Below the pieces are notes generated by a model. It was not told the DNA's origin and ran no database searches. It saw only the letters and a list, made by a program, of their open reading frames with translations. 17,418 nucleotides of DNA from an uncultured Zetaproteobacteria bacterium. GTDB taxonomy: Bacteria; Pseudomonadota; Zetaproteobacteria; Mariprofundales; Mariprofundaceae. Where the stretch lies: assembly GCA_947311795.1 (NCBI GenBank), contig CAMZLX010000129.1, forward strand, positions 1 through 17,418. Reading direction: 5' to 3'. Positions 7,105-13,115 of this stretch are shown here, in pieces. Numbering within the stretch: the first letter of the stretch is position 1; each line of letters opens with the position of its first letter. The translations under genes and the position numbers were made by a program.

Positions 7105-8085
7105 ATGATAATGCGCCTATTACTACAAGAGTCTATTCATCAACTTGATCAAGCAGGTGTGGATGCGCCACGCAAAGATGTGGAATTGATGTTGATGTCT
7201 GCTTGGGGTGTGTCGCAAACAGATTTGATTATCAAAGCGCATGATGACGTGCCAGAAGCTGTGGTTGAGAAGTTTAATAGTATGTTGGAGCGGCGAATTA
7301 ATCGAGAACCACTGGCTTATATTTTGGGTGTTAAAGCGTTTTGGAAAGATGAGTTTGTGGTCACGCCTGATGTGCTTGTGCCGCGCCCTGAAACGGAACA
7401 TTTGATAGAAATGGTGTTGAAATACTTACCACCTGACTTGTCATCCTCGCGTCACCCCAGGGCGGTCTCTCTTGCTTCGCAATTCACCTCCAAGCGGGGA
7501 TCCAGTGAGAAGAGTGGATACCCGATAAAAGACCTCGGGCAGAAGGTGAATGCCGAAGGCAGAGAGACTAGCCTGGGCTATGACGAAGCTGTATTAAACA
7601 TTGCAGATATTGGCACAGGTACAGGGTGTATATCTATCTCTTTAGCCAAAGAATACCCCAATGCTTTGGTGACGGCATGTGATATATCGGATAAAGCTCT
7701 AAAAGTAGCGCAGACCAATGCGGATAACTTGGGTGTAAAACAGCGCATAACCTTCTTGCAGGGTGATTTGTATCAAGCTTTACCTGATGGCGTTCGATTT
7801 GATGTGATTGTGTCCAATCCACCGTATGTTAGCCAAGCTGAAATGAATGATTTGGAAGCGGAACTCAGCTTTGAACCGCGCTTTGCGCTGACCGATGAAG
7901 CGTCGGGTTTGACCTTGTTGGATAAGCTTCTTCAAGATGCACATCACTATCTAAAAGATGGTGGGTTACTGGTGTTGGAATCGGGTTTATGTGGTATGCC
8001 AGACACACCGAACACATTAGAGAAACTTGAAGATTATGTAGATTTGGCTGGTAATTTTAGAGGTTCGGTGTTTCGCAAAATATAA
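7105..8085 (+). CDS. prmC: Release factor glutamine N5-methyltransferase, with an in-frame palindromic insertion
   Basis: A 326-residue SAM-dependent methyltransferase that modifies the GGQ glutamine of release factors. The N-terminal helical domain (about 1-75) is followed by REPLAYILGVKAFW (67-80) and VLVPRPETEHLIE (90-102). The SAM-binding motif IADIGTGTGC is at 166-175 and the catalytic NPPY at 238-241 in VSNPPYVSQ. Known PrmC proteins have only a few residues between the PRPETE helix and the ADIGTGTG strand; here about 50 extra residues (roughly 112-161) rich in Ser, Lys and Gly sit there, and their DNA is a nested palindromic repeat (7437-7588). The frame is kept and all key motifs remain, so the protein may well be active. 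Start may be either of two ATGs (7105 or 7111); neither has a good ribosome-binding site. Last gene of the hemA operon. Confidence 0.95.
   Translation: MIMRLLLQESIHQLDQAGVDAPRKDVELMLMSAWGVSQTDLIIKAHDDVPEAVVEKFNSMLERRINREPLAYILGVKAFWKDEFVVTPDVLVPRPETEHLIEMVLKYLPPDLSSSRHPRAVSLASQFTSKRGSSEKSGYPIKDLGQKVNAEGRETSLGYDEAVLNIADIGTGTGCISISLAKEYPNALVTACDISDKALKVAQTNADNLGVKQRITFLQGDLYQALPDGVRFDVIVSNPPYVSQAEMNDLEAELSFEPRFALTDEASGLTLLDKLLQDAHHYLKDGGLLVLESGLCGMPDTPNTLEKLEDYVDLAGNFRGSVFRKI
7437..7588. repeat. Nested palindromic repeat element inserted in frame in prmC
   Basis: Outer ends GTCAT (7440-7444) and ATGAC (7580-7584) are complementary. Arms 7451-7491 and 7542-7584 pair imperfectly with about three quarters identity, sharing CCCAGG, GTCTCTCT, CTTCG and ATTCACCT blocks. 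The centre holds GGGGATCCA (7496-7504) facing TGGATACCC (7515-7523), and CCCGA/TCGGG (7521-7525/7535-7539). Parts resemble the common proteobacterial core in which TCCTCGCG is followed by AAGCGGGGATCC, but here that core is split by the outer arms. There is no transposase, so it looks like a non-autonomous REP/MITE-type element. Exact borders are uncertain, and no second copy is visible in the window. Confidence 0.75.
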
Positions 8086-8094
8086 GCATAAAAA

Positions 8095-8125
8095 AAACCG
8101 CTCATGGTTTCCCATCGAGCGGTTT
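8095..8125. terminator. Hairpin terminator between converging prmC and the 58-residue gene
   Basis: AAACCGCTC (8095-8103) pairs with GAGCGGTTT (8117-8125), and ATGG (8104-8107) pairs with CCAT (8112-8115) around a TTTC loop, leaving one bulged C. The A7 run at 8091-8097 gives a T-run after the hairpin on the minus strand, so it best terminates the minus-strand 58-residue gene; on the plus strand only TTT follows, making it weaker for prmC. Confidence 0.85.
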
Positions 8126-8144
8126 AATATAGGTTTGACTTCAA

Positions 8145-8321
8145 TTAGCTTTGTACTGAACAGCTCAAGTCTTCTTCAATTTTTTCACCAGATTCAACAA
8201 TATCAATGATACGTTGATATTCTTCGTTTACAGGGCAGCCACAAGTGTGTTCTGTTGTTGCGTGTAAACGTGCTTGTTCCATATGCCACTGCGCCACTTT
8301 TAGATGTTGGTCAACATTCAT
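8145..8321 (-). CDS. Small Cys/His-containing cytoplasmic protein, 58 residues, unknown function
   Basis: The minus strand from the ATG at 8321 encodes 58 residues beginning MNVDQHLKVAQWHMEQARLH and ending DLSCSVQS. An AAGAAGG ribosome-binding site lies about eight bases upstream and a hairpin terminator follows the stop, so it is a complete single-gene unit. It has a Cys-Gly-Cys-Pro motif (Cys27, Cys29), a third Cys54, and five histidines in the first 25 residues, which suggests metal binding or a redox role, but I recognise no family. The N-terminal half is predicted helical. There is no signal peptide or membrane segment. It is short enough to be missed by many gene finders. Confidence 0.72.
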   Translation of the reverse strand: MNVDQHLKVAQWHMEQARLHATTEHTCGCPVNEEYQRIIDIVESGEKIEEDLSCSVQS

Positions 8322-8399
8322 GTTTGATTACCTTCTTTGCTTAGATTTTGTTGTTGGCTTAGAGCCAATGTATGCAAGCTTAGCGTCAAATAACGAGAA

Positions 8400-8427
8400 A
8401 TAAAGCCACTCTTTGTAGTGGCTTTAT
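8400..8427 (-). terminator. Terminator of the PuuD-like membrane protein gene
   Basis: ATAAAGCCACT (8400-8410) pairs perfectly with AGTGGCTTTAT (8417-8427) around a six-base loop. It lies seven bases beyond the stop at 8434 of the minus-strand gene, and the minus-strand transcript continues with a T-rich stretch (TTTATTTCTC). A separate 6-bp hairpin TTGGCT/AGCCAA (8354-8368) lies further on, in the leader of the 58-residue gene, and has no T-run. Confidence 0.8.
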
Positions 8428-8433
8428 ACTTGA

Positions 8434-8997
8434 TCAGTTAAATATCTGAAAGTGTGCTGATGAAAACATCAAGAACAACATTGGAATTGAAAGCAATGTG
8501 TTGATGCGAGATGCCATCAATGCTTTTTTACCCGCTGCTGCTTTTGCACCGGCATCTGCTTCAACGATACCAATCACTTTCTTTTGATTGGGCCAAATGA
8601 TAAAGGTTACGTTGAACCACATGATGATAGCGAATGTTGCGCCAATCATAATATCAACAGTAATCGCTTTGCCCAAGCTTGCGAACAAAATGATACCGAA
8701 AAGCAATGTGGAATGTGCGCCCATGCGGAACCAGAACAATGCACGGCGAACGATGCTGCCTTCTTTAAAGATATCTGCTTTGGTTTCAGGTGTTACACCG
8801 CCCAAAGATGGTACTTGTACGAAGTTGAAGTAATAAAGCAAGCCAATCCAAATGATACCAGCCAAAACGTGGAAGTAGCGTGAAAAGTCGTAAAGGTCTG
8901 GCATAGAACCGCCAGAGCCAACGCCTGCACCCAAAATAACGGCAAGCAATACAAACCCTACAATAATTGTTTTTTTATGATCCATCAAAAATCCCAT
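8434..8997 (-). CDS. PuuD N-terminal-domain-like (Urate_ox_N) integral membrane protein
   Basis: A 187-residue membrane protein with helices at about 9-28, 41-60, 94-112, 116-136 and 164-181. RYFHVLAGIIWIGLLYYFNF (40-59), FRMGAHSTLLFGI (90-102) and MWFNVTFIIWPNQKK (126-140) match the membrane domain found at the N-terminus of PuuD, the membrane urate oxidase of Agrobacterium, where it is fused to cytochrome c. Here the cytochrome part is missing, and many bacteria carry this domain alone with no proven link to urate. Conserved His43, His95 and nearby aromatics could bind heme, which is inference. The ATG at 8997 has an AGGAG site at 9004-9008. It is monocistronic: its own promoter (9033-9060) and terminator (8400-8427) flank it. 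Confidence 0.75.
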   Translation of the reverse strand: MGFLMDHKKTIIVGFVLLAVILGAGVGSGGSMPDLYDFSRYFHVLAGIIWIGLLYYFNFVQVPSLGGVTPETKADIFKEGSIVRRALFWFRMGAHSTLLFGIILFASLGKAITVDIMIGATFAIIMWFNVTFIIWPNQKKVIGIVEADAGAKAAAGKKALMASRINTLLSIPMLFLMFSSAHFQIFN

Positions 8998-9032
8998 AAC
9001 GTTCTCCTAAACATAGTTGTTAATAACCGCGT

Positions 9033-9060
9033 ATTATAGTCAGGTTTAAACCTATGTCTT
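9033..9060 (-). promoter_or_regulatory. Sigma-70-type promoter of the PuuD-like gene
   Basis: On the minus strand AAGACA (9055-9060) stands 16 nt from a perfect TATAAT (9033-9038). The -35 box matches the consensus at four of six positions. The predicted transcript would start near 9026 and give a short leader carrying the AGGAG site. The position between phhB and the gene, and the good -10 box, make this the best promoter in the window. Confidence 0.65.
9042..9053. promoter_or_regulatory. Perfect 12-bp palindrome in the promoter spacer, candidate operator
   Basis: AGGTTTAAACCT is a perfect palindrome lying wholly between the -35 and -10 boxes of the PuuD-like gene. A dimeric repressor bound here would block RNA polymerase, so it is a candidate operator. 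No regulator gene is adjacent. A 12-bp palindrome is rare by chance at such an exact position, but the reading is inference. Confidence 0.45.
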
Positions 9061-9081
9061 CTTAAAGATGATAAGGTTATT

Positions 9082-9384
9082 TTAGGGTTGTATAAAAGTG
9101 TTTTCAATCTGTTGCGCCAAGTCAAAATCACGCTGTGAAATGCCGCCAGCCTCATGTGTGGTTAAATCAATATCTACACGATTATACACATTAAACCATT
9201 CGGGATGATGGCCTGCTTTTTCAGCGAGTATGGCAACTTGGCTCATGAAGCCAAATGCAGCGATGAAATTGCTAAACTTGAATGACTTGTGAAGTTTACT
9301 GTCTTTCATTTGCCAAGCTTGCGCACATGATTGGTTTAAGTTGAGTAGTGCTTGTTTAACCTCTGAATCATTTAATTTATTCAT
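9082..9384 (-). CDS. phhB: Pterin-4a-carbinolamine dehydratase (PCD/DCoH)
   Basis: A 100-residue protein of the PCD family, which dehydrates 4a-hydroxytetrahydrobiopterin after aromatic amino acid hydroxylation. The signature AGHHPEWFNVYNRVDIDLTT with His59, His60, Pro61 and Trp63, followed by His77 in THEAGG, has all the active-site histidines. Length is normal. A GGAG site precedes the ATG by eight bases, inside the end of alkC, which it overlaps by 8 nt. No phenylalanine hydroxylase is in the window, and many bacteria have PCD without one, so its role here may be in another pterin pathway, for example with molybdopterin enzymes; that is not settled by the sequence. It ends the cstA-led operon; no terminator hairpin is seen after it. 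Confidence 0.9.
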   Translation of the reverse strand: MNKLNDSEVKQALLNLNQSCAQAWQMKDSKLHKSFKFSNFIAAFGFMSQVAILAEKAGHHPEWFNVYNRVDIDLTTHEAGGISQRDFDLAQQIENTFIQP

Positions 9385-10468
9385 GTATATTCTCCGTGTG
9401 TAATATAAAATGTTGTTGGGCTACATTTTGTCCGTTGATAATCAATGAAAGTTGATGTTGTCCTGCATAATATTTGCGGGTGGAGATGGGTTTGAAGCTA
9501 AAACTCTTTTGAATGTGTTTATGTTTATCTTGAATATCTGATTCCGACATTTTAAACACTTTTCGCGCTGTTTTGCCGTTGGACTTCATGAAATCAATGG
9601 CAAACTCCAAACGCAATTTTCCGAGTGTTTGGTTGCTGCTTAAACCTGCAGAAAACCCAACTTTACCACCCCATTCAACATCCATATCCACAGCAAAACT
9701 ATCAACATTTATATGTTCGGCAGGTGTGTAACCAAACAATGCCAACACTTCAGGATGTGCCTGTTTTAATAATGTTCGGCAAGCATGTTTAACCAACCAA
9801 TCGGTGTTTTTATCAAACCCAAGCCAATCCTTTGCAATGGCGCATACGATGTCTGGATGGTCTTTGGCGATGTCGTTCAAATTGTTGGCAACACTACGCC
9901 GCACATACAAGCTTTCATCATGTTTAAGCTGTTCCAATATTTCCAACACAGGGTCTGGGTCATTTTTAAATAAGGGCAATTGCATTGCCCAAGGCAGGCG
10001 TGGTCGGCAACCTTCACTTGCCAAGCGCCGCACATGTTCATTGTCATGTTTTGCCCACTGATTCATGTGTTGCATGGTTTCTTTTGGGTATTTAATAATG
10101 AAGGGGCGAATGGCAAACTCAGAAGATGAGAACTGGGTGAAATGCTGCAAAGCATTCATGGATAGCTCATAGTCATCCATACCATACAGCTCCACAAAAT
10201 CAGGAAAAAACATTGCTTCAAAGCCACCGAAATGTGTGGACACAGGTTGAAGTATGTTTAACGCCTTTTCATAGTTATCGGGCAAACAGGCAAATAAACA
10301 TTCTGCGATATGCCGCATACGTTGTTTGAGTTCTTTATTTTTCCAATGTTCATCAAAAATAAGCGTGTTGAATTGTTGACCATCAAAAGCTGGGTATTGC
10401 AGTTTTAATATATCAACAAGTTTGTTGATATAAGTTTGATTGTATAAAAGTTTGAGCGGCTCAGTCAC
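9377..10468 (-). CDS. alkC: DNA alkylation repair glycosylase AlkC, form with C-terminal Ig-like domain
   Basis: A 363-residue protein of the AlkC/AlkD superfamily of HEAT-like-repeat DNA glycosylases that remove N3- and N7-alkylated bases without flipping them. Helical repeats occupy about 1-245; the landmark is RRLASEGCRPRLPWAMQLPL (147-166), followed by a repeat with HDESLYVRRSVANNLNDIAK (183-202). Residues about 253-363 are beta-rich and fit the immunoglobulin-like domain that marks one AlkC subclass and contacts damaged DNA. The start is GTG at 10468 (MTEPLK), overlapping the tadA stop by 8 nt; it overlaps phhB by 8 nt at the other end. No Ada-type regulator is nearby, so induction by alkylation damage is not indicated. 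Family assignment is firm; the exact substrate range is inferred. Confidence 0.87.
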   Translation of the reverse strand: MTEPLKLLYNQTYINKLVDILKLQYPAFDGQQFNTLIFDEHWKNKELKQRMRHIAECLFACLPDNYEKALNILQPVSTHFGGFEAMFFPDFVELYGMDDYELSMNALQHFTQFSSSEFAIRPFIIKYPKETMQHMNQWAKHDNEHVRRLASEGCRPRLPWAMQLPLFKNDPDPVLEILEQLKHDESLYVRRSVANNLNDIAKDHPDIVCAIAKDWLGFDKNTDWLVKHACRTLLKQAHPEVLALFGYTPAEHINVDSFAVDMDVEWGGKVGFSAGLSSNQTLGKLRLEFAIDFMKSNGKTARKVFKMSESDIQDKHKHIQKSFSFKPISTRKYYAGQHQLSLIINGQNVAQQHFILHTENIHE

Positions 10469-10928
10469 GTTTCTTGGCTTGGCGTTTAGCTTTGAAGAAG
10501 TCGCGAAGCTGCTGGCTACATTCGTCTTTTAAGATGCCCGAAATAATGGTGGGTTGATGGTTTAACCTCTTGTCGGATAAAACTTGATAAAGGGATGAAA
10601 CCGCACCCGTCTTTTCATCATTTGCGCCATACACCACTGTGCCAATTCTTGCATGAATAATAGCGCCAGAACACATTAAACATGGTTCTAAGGTGACATA
10701 TAAGATGCTGTTTAATAAGCGATAATTGCCAATGGATGCAGAAGCTTTGCGTATGACTTCGATTTCAGCATGGGCTGTGGCATCGTGTTTTAGGATGGGT
10801 GAGTTGTGTGCTTCAAATACTTGCCCATCTTCGGTGACCAACACTGCACCCACAGGTACTTCATCAATCTCTGCTGCAAGTTGTGCTTGGTCTAGCGCAA
10901 GTTGCATATAATGTTCATGTGAACTCAT
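10461..10928 (-). CDS. tadA: tRNA-specific adenosine-34 deaminase
   Basis: A 155-residue zinc deaminase that converts A34 to inosine in tRNA-Arg(ACG), which is essential for reading CGC and CGA codons. The catalytic HAE motif is His53-Ala-Glu55 (DATAHAEIEVI) and the zinc-binding PCxxC motif is Pro82-Cys83-Leu-Met-Cys86 in VTLEPCLMCSGAIIHARI. VPVGAVLV and the basic C-terminal helix (FFKAKRQAKKRD) are typical of TadA. Its ATG overlaps the TGA of the upstream permease gene (ATGA), and its stop overlaps the alkC start by 8 nt. Length is normal, all active-site residues are present. Confidence 0.95.
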   Translation of the reverse strand: MSSHEHYMQLALDQAQLAAEIDEVPVGAVLVTEDGQVFEAHNSPILKHDATAHAEIEVIRKASASIGNYRLLNSILYVTLEPCLMCSGAIIHARIGTVVYGANDEKTGAVSSLYQVLSDKRLNHQPTIISGILKDECSQQLRDFFKAKRQAKKRD

Positions 10929-11749
10929 TTGGCTTGGAGTTTGGGGTCAAACACATCCCTTAACCCTTCACCCAAGAGATTATAACCCAACACTGTAATC
11001 AAAATCGCTAAACCCGGGTACACGGATAACCACCATGCAATTTGGATATTATCTTTGCCTTCGGTAAGCATATTACCCCACGATGCCGTGGGCGGTTGCA
11101 CACCAAGCCCCAAGAATGACAAACCTGATTCAATCAACACTGCACCTGCAATACCAAGCACGGCGGAGACCAATAACGGCCCCATGGCATTGGGCAACAT
11201 ATACGACCACACCATACGCAAAGGTGGCGTACCAATACTTTTTGCGGCAAGGACAAATTCGCGCTCTCGCAAACTTAGAAACTCAGCTCGCAATAAACGG
11301 GTCACACCCATCCATGAGGTTAAACCAATAATAATCATGATATTCCAGATTGAAGGTTCTAAAAATGCAATCACAGCGAGAATCAAAAAGAAAGTTGGAA
11401 AACACAGTACCATATCTGTCCAGCGCATAATGATATTATCCCAAATCCCGCCCGCATAACCAGCAATCGCGCCCAAGATAATACCGACCAATAATGCAAT
11501 GCCTACAGCCACCAAACCGACCAACAAAGAAATCCGAGCACCGTACAAAAGCCGTGAAAAGACATCGCGTCCTAATGTGTCGGTGCCACACCAATGTTGT
11601 GCAGAGGGTGGCAGCAGCATATCACGAATCACGATATGGTCTGGGTCATACGGCGCAAGCCATGGGGCAAAAATCGCAATGATGGAAACAAAAGCAACAA
11701 TCATTGCACCTGCCAGCATAAGTGGGTTTTGTTTAAGCGTGTGTAGCAA
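10925..11749 (-). CDS. Oligopeptide/dipeptide ABC transporter permease, OppC/DppC family
   Basis: A 274-residue inner-membrane permease with six helices (about 12-30, 74-98, 115-131, 135-152, 190-212, 237-260). HWCGTDTLGRDVFSRLLYGA (52-71) is the N-terminal signature of OppC/DppC proteins, and the EAA loop that contacts the ATPase is at about 155-189 (AEFLSLREREFVLAAKSIGT). Substrate class is peptide or nickel; the sequence cannot choose. The start is TTG at 11749, two bases after the phoH stop, with GAGG inside the last phoH codons as ribosome-binding site. The partner OppB, ATPases and binding protein are not in the window, so this subunit is physically separated from its complex. Confidence 0.88.
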   Translation of the reverse strand: MLHTLKQNPLMLAGAMIVAFVSIIAIFAPWLAPYDPDHIVIRDMLLPPSAQHWCGTDTLGRDVFSRLLYGARISLLVGLVAVGIALLVGIILGAIAGYAGGIWDNIIMRWTDMVLCFPTFFLILAVIAFLEPSIWNIMIIIGLTSWMGVTRLLRAEFLSLREREFVLAAKSIGTPPLRMVWSYMLPNAMGPLLVSAVLGIAGAVLIESGLSFLGLGVQPPTASWGNMLTEGKDNIQIAWWLSVYPGLAILITVLGYNLLGEGLRDVFDPKLQAK

Positions 11750-11751
11750 GT

Positions 11752-13107
11752 TTATAATACCTCAGCAGCGTGCGCAGCCAAACGAGAGCGTTCGCTGTCT
11801 TTCAGCATCACATGCCCTGCATAATTCCAATCGGAGAAGCGTTGCACAGCAAGGGTTAAACCATTGGTGTGCGAGGTGAGATAGGGGGTATCAATTTGAG
11901 CATTGTTTCCCAAAATGATAATTTTAGAGCCTTCACCCATGCGTGTGACCAAGGTTTTCATTTGATGCGGCGTTAAATTTTGCGCTTCATCAATAATCAG
12001 CCACGTGCGGGTAAACGTGCGCCCACGGGCAAAAGAAAGAGCCGCAATTTCAATGCGATGTTGCCCCAAAAGTGAACCAATATCATTGGTGGGTTCATCT
12101 AAAAGATAAGATAAGTTATCGGTGATGGCACCCATCCAAGGCTCAATTTTTTCTTTTTCAGTGCCGGGTAAAAAGCCAATATCTTGACCCATAGGCACGG
12201 TAGCGCGGGTGACCAATATTTTGTCGTACAAACCCATATCCAAGGTTTGATGCAAACCTGCGGCAAGTGCCATCAATGTTTTACCCGAGCCTGCCACACC
12301 CATCATGGCTACCAAATCAAGCTCTGCATCCATAAGCAAGTTCAATCCAAGATTTTGTTCAAGGTTTCTCGCCTTCACACCCCAAATCGCATGGCGGTCG
12401 CTGCGGTAGGAATAGGTATCATCCAAGGTGACTTGGTCATCTTCAATCAGCACGCAGCGTAAGGAGACTTCATGCTCACCGGGTAAAATAATAAAGCTAT
12501 TGATATAAGGTAGTGCGATAGACTTGGGCCACTGCACCACATAACGGCTGCCATGGGTGATTTCAGAAACCACCATATCTTTAGCCATGGCTTCCCACTG
12601 CTCATGGGTGAGTGAAATATTGCCTGTGGATAACACATCAATATCTTCAACCACGCGGTCAGAGCGATAATCTTCAGTGTTCAAGCCCAGTGCGCGTGCT
12701 TTGATGCGCATATTGATGTCTTTGGAGACCAAGACCACCTGTTTATCCGTATGCTTTTGCTGCAAGCGCATGGTGACAGCAATGATACGATTATCCGCCA
12801 TGCCTTGGGTGAAGGCTTCGGGTAAACCATCGGTTTGGTCATCCAGTTCAAAAAACAAGCGACCACCACCGTTTAATTTGAACCCTTCTTCAAGCGGCTC
12901 GTCACCCGCGCTAATCACATCCAAGGTGCGAGAAACTTCGCGGATGTTTCGCGCAATTTCATCCATGCCACGTTTGACCTTATCCATTTCTTCCAAGACA
13001 ACCATGGGTATGACCACATCATGCTCATCAAATCTGAGCAGTGCACTGGGGTCGTGAATCAGAACATTGGTGTCCAACACATAAATAAAAGGTGTTTTTT
13101 TAGGCAT
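11752..13107 (-). CDS. PIN-PhoH family ATPase/ribonuclease (PhoH2/YlaK type)
   Basis: A 451-residue two-domain protein. The N-terminal PIN nuclease domain (about 6-145) starts FIYVLDTNVLIHDPSALL with Asp12 and has further acidic residues at Glu40, Asp105 (MADNRI) and Asp130 (VSKDINMRIKA), the expected metal-binding set. A short OB-like linker region (about 180-245) follows, then the PhoH ATPase/helicase domain (about 250-451) with Walker A GVAGSGKT at 270-277 and Walker B LIIDEAQ at 370-376. In mycobacteria the same fusion is an ATP-dependent RNA-unwinding ribonuclease; here that is inferred. A strong AGGAGG site at 13112-13117 overlaps the cstA stop, and the ATG is nine bases from it. The oppC-like gene follows after two bases. 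Confidence 0.92.
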   Translation of the reverse strand: MPKKTPFIYVLDTNVLIHDPSALLRFDEHDVVIPMVVLEEMDKVKRGMDEIARNIREVSRTLDVISAGDEPLEEGFKLNGGGRLFFELDDQTDGLPEAFTQGMADNRIIAVTMRLQQKHTDKQVVLVSKDINMRIKARALGLNTEDYRSDRVVEDIDVLSTGNISLTHEQWEAMAKDMVVSEITHGSRYVVQWPKSIALPYINSFIILPGEHEVSLRCVLIEDDQVTLDDTYSYRSDRHAIWGVKARNLEQNLGLNLLMDAELDLVAMMGVAGSGKTLMALAAGLHQTLDMGLYDKILVTRATVPMGQDIGFLPGTEKEKIEPWMGAITDNLSYLLDEPTNDIGSLLGQHRIEIAALSFARGRTFTRTWLIIDEAQNLTPHQMKTLVTRMGEGSKIIILGNNAQIDTPYLTSHTNGLTLAVQRFSDWNYAGHVMLKDSERSRLAAHAAEVL

Positions 13108-13115
13108 AGAGCCTC

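Noticed and set aside
7437..7588. Frameshift or intron in prmC
   Set aside because: The frame is uninterrupted through the insertion and there are no group I/II intron features; an in-frame repeat insertion explains it better.
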